Of a stretch of 64,000 bases of DNA, positions 34,801-43,769 are shown piece after piece. The stretch's first letter is position 1; each line of letters starts with the position of its first letter. This stretch comes from Actinokineospora auranticolor (GTDB lineage: Bacteria > Actinomycetota > Actinomycetes > Mycobacteriales > Pseudonocardiaceae): assembly GCF_002934265.1 (NCBI RefSeq), contig NZ_PTIX01000009.1, positions 1-64,000 of the forward strand, in the 5' to 3' direction. The notes under the pieces were generated by a model. It did no database searches. It worked only from the letters and a program-made list of their open reading frames with translations, and had not been told where the DNA came from. Both the position numbers and the translations under genes were made by a program.

Positions 34801-35779
34801 CCTGGCCCGCGGTCGGGCCGGGGTGGGCGGGCTGCTGTCCGCCCTGGGCCGCTCCGTCGCCATCTTCGTCCCCGTGTTCTTCGTGGCGACCTTCGTGACG
34901 TTCGCGTTGCGCGCGATGAGCGGCCTGTCCCCCGCGCGGCTGCAACTGGGCGAGGACGCGACCCCGGAGGCGATCGCGAACATCGAGAGCCAGTGGGGTC
35001 TGGACCGGCCGTTCCTCACGCAGTACTGGGACTGGTTCACCGACGTGCTGCACGGGCAGTTCGGGACGAGCTGGGTCAACGGCGCGGACGTGGCCACGCT
35101 GATCGGCCTCGGGCTCGGGGTGAGCCTGTCGATCGCGCTCGTCGCGCTCGTGCTGGGCACGCTGATCGGGTTCACGCTCGGCACGGTCGCCGCGCTGCGC
35201 CGCACGACGTGGGTGGACCGGGCGATCACCGGGTTCGTCACGGTTGTGTCGGTGATGCCCGCGTTCGTGGTCGGCATCGTGCTGGTGGAGATCTTCGCCG
35301 TCGGGCTGGATCTGTTGCCTTCCGGCGGGTACGTCCCCGCGACCGAGGGCTTCGGCCTCTGGCTGGCGCACATCATCCTGCCCGCGCTGGCGTTGAGCTT
35401 CGACGTGGTGGCCGACGTGGCCCGGCAACTGCGCACCGGGCTGGTGTCGGCGTACCGGGAGAACTACGTGGTGGGGGCGGTGGTGCGGGGGCTGAGCCCG
35501 CGGCGGGTCTTCTTCCGGCACGTGCTGCGCAACGGCATCGGACCGGCGCTGGCGACGCTGGGGATCAAGTTCCCGTCGCTGGTCGGCGCGTCCGTGGTCA
35601 CCGAGTGGATCTTCGGGTTGCAGGGCTTCGGCCGGTTCGCCAACGACTCCGCGCAAGCGGGTGACGTCCCCGCGGTGCAGGGGGTGCTGGTGGTGTCGGT
35701 GGCGCTGGTCGTGACGTTCAACCTGATCGTCAACGTGGTGCTGGGCCGGGTCGCGCCCGCGTCGCTGAGGGGGGTGTGA
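34790..35779 (+). CDS. ABC transporter permease, DppB-like
   Basis: The 329-residue membrane protein has the DppB/OppB pattern: N-terminal helix 'GRSVAIFVPVFFVATFVTFALRAM', an extracytoplasmic 'LGLDRPFLTQYWDWFTDVLHG'-like segment, and the cytoplasmic EAA loop 'AYRENYVVGAVVRGLSPRRVFFRHVLRNG'. About six helices are visible. It starts with GTG overlapping the end of the binding-protein gene by 11 nt and forms the heterodimeric channel with the next gene. Confidence 0.92.
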   Translation: MAGDLARGRAGVGGLLSALGRSVAIFVPVFFVATFVTFALRAMSGLSPARLQLGEDATPEAIANIESQWGLDRPFLTQYWDWFTDVLHGQFGTSWVNGADVATLIGLGLGVSLSIALVALVLGTLIGFTLGTVAALRRTTWVDRAITGFVTVVSVMPAFVVGIVLVEIFAVGLDLLPSGGYVPATEGFGLWLAHIILPALALSFDVVADVARQLRTGLVSAYRENYVVGAVVRGLSPRRVFFRHVLRNGIGPALATLGIKFPSLVGASVVTEWIFGLQGFGRFANDSAQAGDVPAVQGVLVVSVALVVTFNLIVNVVLGRVAPASLRGV

Positions 35780-35782
35780 CCC

Positions 35783-36646
35783 GTGGTGCGCCGTGTGCTC
35801 TCCCTCGCCTCGGGCCGGATCTCGGTCGTGATCCTGGCCGCGATCGCGCTGCTGGCGATCTTCGGCCCACTGCTCGCGCCGCAGGACCCGTTGGCCACCA
35901 GCTCGGACACGCTCGCCGGGGTGTCCGGTTCGCACTGGCTCGGCACGGACTACCTGGGGCGTGACGTGTTCAGTCGACTCCTGGACGGTTCGCGGGCCAG
36001 CGTTGTCGGAGCGCTGGAGGTGGCGCTGATGGCGTTGGTCGTCGGTGCGATTCCCGGTATCCTGTCCGTATACCTGGGACGGGTGTTCGAGTGGGTGACG
36101 CTGCGGTTGGCGGACACGCTGATCGCGTTGCCGTTCCTGCTTTTTGCGGTCGCGGTGACCGCGTTGCTGGGCAACGGCATCACACAAGCCATGTTCGTGA
36201 CCGGCGCGCTCGTGTCGCCGCTGTTCTACCGGGTCGCACGAGCCGCGACGCTGGCGGTGGCGCGGTCGCAGTACGTGGAGGCGGCACTGATCTCGGGCGC
36301 GTCGCTGGGCTGGGTCATCCGGCGGCACGTGTGGGTCAAGGTGCTGCCGCCGATCGCGGTCGCGCTGGCGCAAACGCTTGGCACCGGGTTCATCATCGTG
36401 TCGAGCCTGTCGTTCCTCGGGATCGGAGTGCAGCCGCCCGCGCCGACCTGGGGTGGCTTGCTGGCCTCGGACCTGGGCTACCTCAGCTACCAGCCGTGGG
36501 CGCCGTTCGCGCCCGCGCTGCTGATCATGGCGACCGTATGGGCCAGCAACCTGTTGGCCGACGCGATCCGGGACGTCTCGGGTGAGGCCGGGCGGGCGTT
36601 GTTCGCGGACCGGAAGACCAGGCAACCGGTGGGAGGTGCGGTGTGA
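35783..36646 (+). CDS. ABC transporter permease, DppC-like
   Basis: The 287-residue permease shows the DppC signature: an N-terminal helix, then 'SGSHWLGTDYLGRDVFSRLLDGSRASVVGALEVALMALVVGAIPGILSVYLG', and the EAA loop 'ARSQYVEAALISGASLGWVIRRHVWVKVLPP', ending 'LSFLGIGVQPPAPTWGGLLASD'. It pairs with the DppB-like protein. It starts with GTG 3 bp after the previous stop and ends overlapping the first ATPase gene by 4 nt (GTGA). Confidence 0.92.
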   Translation: MVRRVLSLASGRISVVILAAIALLAIFGPLLAPQDPLATSSDTLAGVSGSHWLGTDYLGRDVFSRLLDGSRASVVGALEVALMALVVGAIPGILSVYLGRVFEWVTLRLADTLIALPFLLFAVAVTALLGNGITQAMFVTGALVSPLFYRVARAATLAVARSQYVEAALISGASLGWVIRRHVWVKVLPPIAVALAQTLGTGFIIVSSLSFLGIGVQPPAPTWGGLLASDLGYLSYQPWAPFAPALLIMATVWASNLLADAIRDVSGEAGRALFADRKTRQPVGGAV

Positions 36647-37491
36647 CGGCGTTGACCGAGATCCCGGTGGAGACCACAGTGGACCCGGTGCTCGCGGTCC
36701 GTGATGTCCGGATCCGCGGGCAGGTGGACGGGCGGGAGATCGTCAAGGGGGTGAGTTTCACGCTCGCGCCCGGGAAGGTCGTCGGCATCGTCGGCGAGTC
36801 CGGCAGCGGCAAGACCATGACGTGCCGGGCCGTGCTGGGCATCCTGCCGCCCCGGTTCGAGGTGGCCGACGGGGCGATCCACGTGGCGGGCCAGGACGTG
36901 TCGGCGTTGAGCCAGGCGGAGCTGACGGAGCTGCGCGGGTCGACGATCAGCGCCGTGTTCCAAGACCCGGCGTCGTACCTGAACCCGTCGATCCCGGTGG
37001 GCAAGCAGGTCGCCGAGGTCGTCAAGGTGAAGAAGGGGTTCGGGCGGCGGGCGGCCCGGCAGCGGGCGCTGGAGCTGCTGGCGGCGGTGCGCCTGCGCGA
37101 CCCGGAACTGGTGTACGGGCAGTACGCCCACGAGCTGTCCGGCGGGATGCTGCAACGGGTCCTGATCGCGGCGGCCATCGCGGCCGACCCCCGGGTGCTC
37201 ATCGCCGACGAGGCGACGACCGCGCTGGACGTGACCGTGCAGGCGGAGATCCTCGACCTGCTGGCGGATCTGCGGGACGACTCCGGGCTGGCGCTCGTCG
37301 TGGTGTCGCACGACCTGGCCGTGGTCGCGCAGCTGTGCGACGAGGTGCTGGTGATGCGCGACGGCGAGGTCGTCGAGCAGGGGCCGACCTCGCGGGTGCT
37401 CTACCAGCCCGAGCACGAGTACACGCGGCTGCTCATCAGCGAGCACGAGCAGTACGGGCTCGACAGGTTCCTCGCGCGGGAGGGTTCGTGA
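36643..37491 (+). CDS. ABC transporter ATP-binding protein, DppD-like
   Basis: The 282-residue ATPase has Walker A 'GIVGESGSGKTMTCRAVLG', Q-loop 'VFQDPASYLNPSIPVGKQ', signature 'LSGGMLQRVLIAAAIA', Walker B 'VLIADEATTALD' and the switch His in 'VVVSHDLAVVAQ'. 'EQGPTSRVLYQPEHEYTRLL' is the C-terminal tail typical of oligopeptide importer ATPases. It energises the DppBC-like channel together with the next protein. GTG start, 4-nt overlaps on both sides. Confidence 0.93.
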   Translation: MTALTEIPVETTVDPVLAVRDVRIRGQVDGREIVKGVSFTLAPGKVVGIVGESGSGKTMTCRAVLGILPPRFEVADGAIHVAGQDVSALSQAELTELRGSTISAVFQDPASYLNPSIPVGKQVAEVVKVKKGFGRRAARQRALELLAAVRLRDPELVYGQYAHELSGGMLQRVLIAAAIAADPRVLIADEATTALDVTVQAEILDLLADLRDDSGLALVVVSHDLAVVAQLCDEVLVMRDGEVVEQGPTSRVLYQPEHEYTRLLISEHEQYGLDRFLAREGS

Positions 37492-38306
37492 GCGTCCTTG
37501 AGGTGACCGGCCTCGATGTCCACTACGGACTCCGGAGGCACCGTCGGCAAGCGCTTGCGGGCGCCTCGCTGACCGTCGAACCCGGCGAGATCGTCGGCCT
37601 GATCGGGGAAACCGGCTCGGGGAAGTCGACGTTCGCCCGGGCCGTGCTGGGCCTGGTGCGGCCGTCCGCCGGGCGGATCGTGGTCGACGGAGAGGACGTC
37701 AGCGGCCACCGCGACCGCCAGTGGCGCGCGCTGCGGCGGCGCGGCGTGCTCCAGTACGTGTTCCAGGACCCGCTGCGCAGCCTCGATCCCGATCTCACCA
37801 TCGCCGACTCGTTGCTGGAACCACTGCTGCTCAAGGGGATTCCGCGGGTGGAGGCGGTGGAGCGCGCCCGCGGGTACCTGCCCCGGGTGCGCCTCGACGA
37901 GGAGTTGTTGCCCCGCTTGCCGGGTGAGTTGTCCGGCGGGCAGCGGCAGCGCGTGGCGGTGGCCCGGGCGCTGATCACCGAGCCCAAGCTGGTGATCCTC
38001 GACGAGCCGGTCAGCGCGCTGGACGCGGCCAACCGCGTGCAGGTACTGGAGATCCTCAAGGACCTGCGCGATACCGGCATCGCGCTCGTGTTCATCTCCC
38101 ACGACCTCGGCTCGGTCGCCGGGATCGCCGACCGCGTCGCCGTGCTCTACCAGGGCTCGGTCGTCGAGGTCGGCCCGGCGCGCGACGTGATCGCCGCCCC
38201 CGAGCACCCCTACACCAAGCTGCTCGTCGGTTCCGCGCCGACGCTGCGCATGGCCGCCGCCGGGCGAGCCGAGCGCGAGGCGCTGCGCGCGCTGCTCAAC
38301 GCCTGA
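37488..38306 (+). CDS. ABC transporter ATP-binding protein, DppF-like
   Basis: The 272-residue second ATPase has Walker A 'GLIGETGSGKSTFARAVLG', Q-loop 'VFQDPLRSLDPDLTI', signature 'LSGGQRQRVAVARALI', Walker B 'LVILDEPVSALD' and 'VFISHDLGSVAGIAD'. The 'APEHPYTKLL' tail is the oligopeptide-importer hallmark. The GTG at 37488 overlaps the previous stop (GTGA); a longer frame exists upstream but it lies inside the first ATPase gene and is a shadow. Confidence 0.93.
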   Translation: MSVLEVTGLDVHYGLRRHRRQALAGASLTVEPGEIVGLIGETGSGKSTFARAVLGLVRPSAGRIVVDGEDVSGHRDRQWRALRRRGVLQYVFQDPLRSLDPDLTIADSLLEPLLLKGIPRVEAVERARGYLPRVRLDEELLPRLPGELSGGQRQRVAVARALITEPKLVILDEPVSALDAANRVQVLEILKDLRDTGIALVFISHDLGSVAGIADRVAVLYQGSVVEVGPARDVIAAPEHPYTKLLVGSAPTLRMAAAGRAEREALRALLNA

Positions 38307-38320
38307 AAGGGTAACCCCAC

Positions 38321-39649
38321 ATGACCCGCAAGATCCACCTCGCGCTGCACCCGTACGGAGTGGGCGGCCCCGGCCAGCACGGGCTCTGGAAGGACCCGAG
38401 CGTCGCCAAGAACGCCAGCATCGACATCAACTACTACATCCAGCAGGCGCGAGCGGCCGAGCACGCGCTGTTCGACGCGCTGTTCATCGTGGACAGCCAG
38501 TTCATCAACGCCACCTACCCGGCGCACTACCTCAACCGGCTGGAGCCGCTGACGCTGCTGTCCGCGGTCGCCACGCACACCCGGCACATCGGGTTGGTCG
38601 GCACCGCGAGTTCCACCTACAACTCGCCGTTCAACCTGGCCCGCCGGTTCGGCTCGCTCGACCACATCAGCGGCGGCCGGGCGGGCTGGAACGTGGTGAC
38701 CAGCTTCGACACCGGAACCAGCCGCAACTACGGCCTGGAGGAGCACCTGGACTACACGACCCGCTACGGCCGGGCGCTGGAGTCGGTGCGGGTCGTGCGG
38801 GGCCTGTGGGACTCCTACGAGGACGACGCGTTCCCGGCCGACGTCGAGCGCGGGGTGTTCCTCGACCCGTCGAAGCTGCACGCGCTCAACCACGAGGGCG
38901 AGCACTTCCGGGTCGACGGCCCGCTGAACCTGTCCCGGTCGCCGCAGGGGCAGCCGGTGATCTTCCAGGCCGGGGTCTCCGAGGAGGGCCGCGACCTCGC
39001 CGCCCAGGTGGCCGAGGGCATCTACGCGCCGGGCGGTTCGCTGGCGGACGCCCACGCGTACTACACCGACATCAAGACCCGCACCGCGGCGGCGGGCCGC
39101 GACCCCGAGCACATCAAGATCTTCATCCACGGCGGCCCGGTCGTGCGCGGCACCGACGAGGCGGCGCGGCGGCGGGCGGCCGAGATCCTCGACGAGGACA
39201 ACGACTTCGACCGCAACGTGGGCCTGCTCGGGCGCGCGTTCGGTGCGCACGACTTCAGCCGGTACGACCTCGACGCGCCGTTCCCGGACGTGGCCCACCT
39301 GGCGGAGAAGGGCGGCCGGACCGGCGCGGCGAAGATCATCGACAGGGCGCGGGCGGAGAACCTGACGCTGCGGCAGGTGGTGGAGTCGTTCAGCGAACGC
39401 CGGACCTCGCCGTTCGTCGGCGCGCCGGGCACGGTCGCGGACACGATCGCGGACTGGTTCGCCGCCGGGACCTTCGACGGGATCAACCTGGCGTTCCGCA
39501 ACAACGAGGACCTGAACTGGTTCGTCGACGGCGTGGTGCCGCTGTTGCAGGAGCGGGGCCTGTTCCGCACCGAGTACGAGTCGGACACGCTGCGCGGCAA
39601 CCTCGGTCTGCCGATCCCGGCCAACCGCAACTCGCTGGTGCGCGCGTGA
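38321..39649 (+). CDS. second NtaA/SnaA/DszA-type LLM monooxygenase
   Basis: The 442-residue protein is a close paralogue of the first LLM enzyme (31883), sharing 'GGPGQH', 'FIVDSQFI', 'RLEPLTLLSA', 'DHISGGRAGWNVVTS', 'YEDDAFPADVERGVFLD', 'SPQGQPVIFQAG' and the terminal 'RTEYESDTLRGNLGLPIP'. The two copies flank the ABC importer, which suggests duplication within the operon and possibly two successive oxygenations or two related substrates. ATG at 38321, 14 bp after the ATPase gene. Confidence 0.9.
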   Translation: MTRKIHLALHPYGVGGPGQHGLWKDPSVAKNASIDINYYIQQARAAEHALFDALFIVDSQFINATYPAHYLNRLEPLTLLSAVATHTRHIGLVGTASSTYNSPFNLARRFGSLDHISGGRAGWNVVTSFDTGTSRNYGLEEHLDYTTRYGRALESVRVVRGLWDSYEDDAFPADVERGVFLDPSKLHALNHEGEHFRVDGPLNLSRSPQGQPVIFQAGVSEEGRDLAAQVAEGIYAPGGSLADAHAYYTDIKTRTAAAGRDPEHIKIFIHGGPVVRGTDEAARRRAAEILDEDNDFDRNVGLLGRAFGAHDFSRYDLDAPFPDVAHLAEKGGRTGAAKIIDRARAENLTLRQVVESFSERRTSPFVGAPGTVADTIADWFAAGTFDGINLAFRNNEDLNWFVDGVVPLLQERGLFRTEYESDTLRGNLGLPIPANRNSLVRA

Positions 39650-41328
39650 CCTCGGCGACGGGTGGGCGAGATGTCCACAACGTACGGTTCCCGGTCGGTA
39701 CGCCGCCGGAGCGGGTCGACGTGCTGGTCGTCGGCGCCGGTCCGGTGGGGCTGTCGGCGGCGCTGGAGCTGAGCGGTCGCGGCGTCGAGGTGGCCGTGGT
39801 CGACCGGGCCGAGGGCGCGACGCTGGTGCGGGCCGGGGCGATGGGGCACACGCCGCGCGTGGTCGAGCACTTCCGGCGGTGGGGCGTGCTGCAGTCGGTC
39901 CGCCGGGAGTGGACCTTCCCGCCGGAGTGGAACCAGGGGATCCGCCTGGTGACGTCCCTGGTGGGGCACGAGTTGGCGCCGAACCGGCGGCCGTCGTTCA
40001 CCGGTGCCCGGGTCTCGTCCGAGGAGGCGCTGCGCAGGCCGCAGAGCGCGGTGCAGCAGGTGTTCCTGCGCCACCTCGACCAGCGCGGGGTGCGGGTCGT
40101 GGGCGGGTGGCGGCTGACCGGGCTGCGGCAGGACGCCGACGGCGTCGACGCGGTGTTCGAGGACGGCCGGGTGGTCCGGGCGCGGTACGTGATCGGCGCG
40201 GACGGCGGGCGCAGCGCGGTCCGCGAACTCGTGGGGATCGCCAGGGAAGGCGAGCGGGCGCGGGAGAAGCGGCTGCGGTTGATCGTGCGCACCGGCGACA
40301 TCGCCGACCGCGTCGGCCCGGCGCCGAGCGGCACGAACATCGTCTTCAACGAGCGGGCGGACGGGTTCCTGGCGGCGGTCAGCACGCGTGACTGGCGGGT
40401 GTACGCGGGTCCGTTCCCGCTCCACCACGAGCCGTCGGAAGCAGAACTGCTGGCGACGGCCCAGGCCGCGTTCGGGTTCGACCTGGACCTGGAACTGGTG
40501 TCCGCCACGACCTTCTACCACGCCACCCGCATCGCCGAGACCTTCCGGGCGGGCCGGGTGCTGCTCGCGGGCGACGCCGCGCACGTGCGGACTCCCGGCG
40601 GGAACCTGGGTGAGGGCTTCGGGGACGTGGTCAACCTCGGCTGGAAACTCGCCGCGGTGCTCGCGGACCAGGCTCCGGAGTCCCTTTTGGACTCGTACGA
40701 CCAGGAGCGGCGCAGGCACAACTGGCGGGTCGCCGACTACGCGCTGGCGCGGTCGCGGCGGTCCCAGGCGACGCTGTCGGCGATCCGCGCGCTCGGCGTC
40801 CCCGACGACGCGGACCTCGGCTCGGACGCCGAACGCAGGCGCGCCGAGATCCGCGCGCTGATCGGCGCGAACCGCACCGGGTCCGACGGCGTCACCTTCG
40901 ACGAGCGCTACGACGAGTCGTCGGCGATCTGGTACGACGACGACCCGGGCGCCCCGTGGCGCGCCGACCGCTACGTGGACGACCCGCGTCCCGGGCACCG
41001 GGCGCCCAACGGTCTGGTGGACCCCTACGGCGACACCCTCTACGACCGCGTCGGCGACGACTTCGCGCTGCTCGTGCTCACCGAGGACCGCGCGGTCGAG
41101 CACGACTTCGCCGCCGCGGCCGCCGCCCGGTCGCTGCCGCTCACGGTCATCCACCTGACCGACCCGTCGGCCCGGGACCTCTACGGCACGGGCAACTTCT
41201 TGATCCGCCCGGACCAGCACGTCGCCTGGCGCGGCACGGTCCTGCCGGACGGCGGCGCGGCCGCGGTCCTCGACCGGGTCGTCGGTGCGCGGCGGGCAGC
41301 CCTGGCCGCGGCGGGAGGCGAGCGATGA
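39646..41328 (+). CDS. FAD-dependent aromatic-ring-type monooxygenase
   Basis: The 560-residue class A flavoprotein monooxygenase has the GxGxxG motif 'DVLVVGAGPVGLSAALELSGRGVEVAVVDR', the DG motif 'RARYVIGADGGRSAVRELVG' and the FAD/GD motif 'RVLLAGDAAHVRTPGGNLGEGFGDVVNLGWKLAAVLA'. A C-terminal thioredoxin-like extension (from about residue 450) is present, as in PheA/MhpA-type enzymes. GTG at 39646 overlaps the previous stop (GTGA). It probably hydroxylates an intermediate in the same pathway. Confidence 0.88.
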   Translation: MTSATGGRDVHNVRFPVGTPPERVDVLVVGAGPVGLSAALELSGRGVEVAVVDRAEGATLVRAGAMGHTPRVVEHFRRWGVLQSVRREWTFPPEWNQGIRLVTSLVGHELAPNRRPSFTGARVSSEEALRRPQSAVQQVFLRHLDQRGVRVVGGWRLTGLRQDADGVDAVFEDGRVVRARYVIGADGGRSAVRELVGIAREGERAREKRLRLIVRTGDIADRVGPAPSGTNIVFNERADGFLAAVSTRDWRVYAGPFPLHHEPSEAELLATAQAAFGFDLDLELVSATTFYHATRIAETFRAGRVLLAGDAAHVRTPGGNLGEGFGDVVNLGWKLAAVLADQAPESLLDSYDQERRRHNWRVADYALARSRRSQATLSAIRALGVPDDADLGSDAERRRAEIRALIGANRTGSDGVTFDERYDESSAIWYDDDPGAPWRADRYVDDPRPGHRAPNGLVDPYGDTLYDRVGDDFALLVLTEDRAVEHDFAAAAAARSLPLTVIHLTDPSARDLYGTGNFLIRPDQHVAWRGTVLPDGGAAAVLDRVVGARRAALAAAGGER

Positions 41329-42335
41329 GCCCGCGGTTCCGGCTGGGGTTCCTGTCGCACGTGCAGGGCCGCGGCGAGGACCCGAAGCAGGCCTACCGCG
41401 ACGCGCAGGAGTTGTTCGTGGTGGCCGACGAACTCGGGTTCGACGTCGGCTGGGTGGCCCAGCACCACGTGCCGCTCGCCGGTGGCGGGTTGCCGTCGCC
41501 GTGGCCGTTCCTAACGCACGCGGCGGCCCGCACCCGGCGGATCCGGCTCGGCACGGCGATCACCGTCCTCCCACTGGAGGACCCGGTCCGGTTGGCGGAG
41601 GACATCTCCGTGGTCGACGCGCTCAGCGGTGGGCGGGTCGAGGTCGGGGTCGGCAGCGGCGGCAGCGACGTGGAGTACGCGGCGTTCGGCCGGGACGTCG
41701 CGCGCAGGCGCGAGCTGACGACCGAGGGCCTGGCGGTCCTGCGCGCGGCGCTGTCCAACCAGGAGGTCGGCGCGGCGGGCTTCACCATCCAGCCGCCCGC
41801 CGACGACTTCACCGACCGGATCTGGCAGGGCGTGTTCAGCGGCACCGGCGCGGCGCACGCGGCGGCGGCCGGGTCGAACCTGCTGCTCAACCGCGCCGCG
41901 TACGGCTACGACGAGCCCACCGACGAAGTGCAGCGACCGTGGGCCGACGCGTACCTCGCCGCCTGGCGCGAACCCCGGACACCCCGGATCGGCCTGTCGC
42001 GGTTCGTGTTCCCCGCCAAGGACAGGCGGACCGCGCTCGCGCAGATCGGCGACGACGTGCACCGGGCCGCCCTCCGCTTCGGCGAGCGCGGCGGGTTCCC
42101 GGCCGGGCTGGGCGTCGACGAGGCGCTGCGCCGGTTCCACTCGTTCTACGGCCACCCCGACGAGATCGTCTCCGCCCTGCGCGCGGAGCGGGTGCTGCCC
42201 GTGGCCACCGACCTGATCACCCAGTTCAACCCCGCCATCCCGGACCAGGACGCCGCGGTCCGGGCACTCGAACTCATCGCGACCGAGGTCGCCCCCGCGC
42301 TGGGCTGGAAGCCCCGGGAAGGAGCCGTGACATGA
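41325..42335 (+). CDS. third LLM-class flavin-dependent oxidoreductase
   Basis: The 336-residue luciferase-like protein belongs to a different branch from the other two: 'RFRLGFLSHVQG', 'ELFVVADELGFDVGWVAQHHVP', 'RIRLGTAITVLPLEDPVRLAEDISVVDALSGGRVEVGVGSGGSD' and 'PVATDLITQFNPAIP'. This matches putative FMN-dependent luciferase-like monooxygenases. ATG overlaps the FAD-monooxygenase stop (ATGA), as does its own stop with the hydrolase start, so it belongs to the operon. Confidence 0.88.
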   Translation: MSPRFRLGFLSHVQGRGEDPKQAYRDAQELFVVADELGFDVGWVAQHHVPLAGGGLPSPWPFLTHAAARTRRIRLGTAITVLPLEDPVRLAEDISVVDALSGGRVEVGVGSGGSDVEYAAFGRDVARRRELTTEGLAVLRAALSNQEVGAAGFTIQPPADDFTDRIWQGVFSGTGAAHAAAAGSNLLLNRAAYGYDEPTDEVQRPWADAYLAAWREPRTPRIGLSRFVFPAKDRRTALAQIGDDVHRAALRFGERGGFPAGLGVDEALRRFHSFYGHPDEIVSALRAERVLPVATDLITQFNPAIPDQDAAVRALELIATEVAPALGWKPREGAVT

Positions 42336-43042
42336 GCCGTCACACCGATTTCGCCGCCCCGGAGGGGGTCCGCGTCCGCGGCGCGGTTGTCGTCGTCCCC
42401 GGTCGCGGTGAGACGCAGGCAACCTACGCCCGCCTCGGCAGGCGCCTGGCCGCCGACGCCTACCAGGTCCGGGTGATCGACCCGGCGTCCCTCGACGACG
42501 CGGTGGCCGACGCGGCCGACCTCCCCCGCCCGCTGGTCCTGCTCGGCGCGGACTCCGGTGCCGCCGCGATCGCGGCGCTACTGGAAGCGCACGACTCGAC
42601 CGCCCCGTGGTGGCCGGAGGCGGTGGTCCTCGCCGGGCTCCCCGGTCGCGCGGCCGGCCTGGAAGGCGGCTGGGACACGGAGTTGGACGCCCGCACGTCC
42701 TGCCCGGTCCACCGCGAGACGCTCACGAGCGACCCGGCCGTCGAGCGGGGTGCACTCGGCACCGCACTGCCGGACGACCTCGTCGCCCCCGCGTACCACC
42801 CCACCACCGACATCCCGCGCCTGGTGCTGGTCGGCGACGCCGACCCGCTCGCCGACCGGGCCGCGTTGGCCACCGCTGTCAAGGCCCTCCCGAGGGCGCG
42901 CCTGTCGGTGGTCCACGGCGCGCACCACGACGTCCTCAACGACCGCCAGCACCGCTCGGTGGCCGCGGAGATCGTGGCGTTCCTGGAGACCGTGGGCAAC
43001 GACCTGGTCCCGGTGATCACCGTGGCGGCGGGCACCTGGTGA
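42332..43042 (+). CDS. alpha/beta hydrolase
   Basis: The 236-residue protein has an alpha/beta-hydrolase layout: 'RGAVVVVPGRGETQATYARLGRRLAADAYQVRVIDPAS', the nucleophile elbow 'VLLGADSGAAA', acid strand 'PRLVLVGDADPLADRAAL' and catalytic His in 'LSVVHGAHHDVLND'. If the elbow is read strictly as G-x-Nuc-x-G, the nucleophile is Asp rather than Ser, as in dehalogenases and epoxide hydrolases; the Ser beside it is the other option. It is the last gene of the operon before the palindrome at 43051, and translation is coupled by ATGA. Confidence 0.75.
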   Translation: MSRHTDFAAPEGVRVRGAVVVVPGRGETQATYARLGRRLAADAYQVRVIDPASLDDAVADAADLPRPLVLLGADSGAAAIAALLEAHDSTAPWWPEAVVLAGLPGRAAGLEGGWDTELDARTSCPVHRETLTSDPAVERGALGTALPDDLVAPAYHPTTDIPRLVLVGDADPLADRAALATAVKALPRARLSVVHGAHHDVLNDRQHRSVAAEIVAFLETVGNDLVPVITVAAGTW

Positions 43043-43050
43043 CGACCGAC

Positions 43051-43096
43051 GCCAAACTTTCCGAGCCGGCAACTTTGCAAGCTCGGAAAGTTTGGC
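43051..43096. promoter_or_regulatory. perfect 16-bp-arm palindrome: TetR operator and/or terminator
   Basis: GCCAAACTTTCCGAGC (43051-43066) is repeated exactly inverted at 43081-43096 around a 14-nt centre. It covers the -35 region of the TetR gene (TTGCAA at 43075, 16-nt spacer, TACATT at 43097-43102), so bound repressor would block transcription. As RNA the hairpin could also end the upstream operon, which stops 9 bp earlier. Confidence 0.75.
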
Positions 43097-43108
43097 TACA
43101 TTGAGGGC

Positions 43109-43705
43109 ATGGCCGATGAGGGGTTGCGGGAGCGCAAGAAGCGGGAGACGCGGCTGGCGCTGAGCCACGCGACGATCCAGCTGGCGCTGGCCAACGGGCT
43201 CGAAGCGGTGACGGTGTCGGAGATTGCCGCCGCCGTCGACGTGTCCGAGCGGACGTTCCGCAACTACTTCGGCAGCAAGGCCGAGGCGGTGGTCGCCGCG
43301 CACGTGGAGCGCGGGTGGCGGATCGCCGAGGCGGTGCTGGCGCGGCCCGCAGGCGAACCGCTGTGGGACGCGGTGACCCACGCGGTCGTCGCGCAGTTCG
43401 AGCCATCCGGCGAACCCACCGGTGACGGGCGGCCCGAGGGCTTGCAACGGCTGCTCGCGGAACCGTCCGTGCAGCACGAGGTGTTCCGCGCCCACGCGCA
43501 GGCGCAGGACCGGTTGACCGCCGCCATCGCCGAGCGAACCGGGACCGCCGCCGAGGACCTGTACCCGCGCACGGTGGCGGCCGTGGTCAGCGCCGGACTC
43601 GGCGTGGCGATGGCGCAGTGGACGCAAGACCCCGCCCGGTCGCTCGTCTCGCTGCTGCGCGAGGTCTTCGACGGCATCCGCGCGGGCCTGCCCGACCCCC
43701 GGTAG
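43109..43705 (+). CDS. TetR-family transcriptional repressor
   Basis: The 198-residue protein has an N-terminal TetR HTH ('RERKKRETRLALSHATIQLALANGLEAVTVSEIAAAVDVSERTFRNYFGSKAEAVVAAHVER') and an all-helical ligand domain. The predicted -10 (43097-43102) lies only 6 bp before the ATG, so the mRNA would be leaderless. The palindrome that overlaps its promoter suggests autorepression. Its neighbours are the operon's last gene upstream and an FAD monooxygenase 64 bp downstream, the probable regulated target. Confidence 0.92.
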   Translation: MADEGLRERKKRETRLALSHATIQLALANGLEAVTVSEIAAAVDVSERTFRNYFGSKAEAVVAAHVERGWRIAEAVLARPAGEPLWDAVTHAVVAQFEPSGEPTGDGRPEGLQRLLAEPSVQHEVFRAHAQAQDRLTAAIAERTGTAAEDLYPRTVAAVVSAGLGVAMAQWTQDPARSLVSLLREVFDGIRAGLPDPR

Positions 43706-43769
43706 CCCCAGCACCCGACCGCGCCCGCTCGACGGGGCCGTTCGGCGTGCCCGAAAACGGAGGAACACC

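Noticed and set aside
32380-35436. 1018-residue minus-strand frame across the LLM, binding-protein and permease genes
   Set aside because: It crosses three clear plus-strand genes and has shadow composition.
31883-39649. LLM genes as antibiotic (pristinamycin) synthases
   Set aside because: They share the SnaA family, but the ABC importer, hydrolase and absence of any biosynthetic core favour catabolism.
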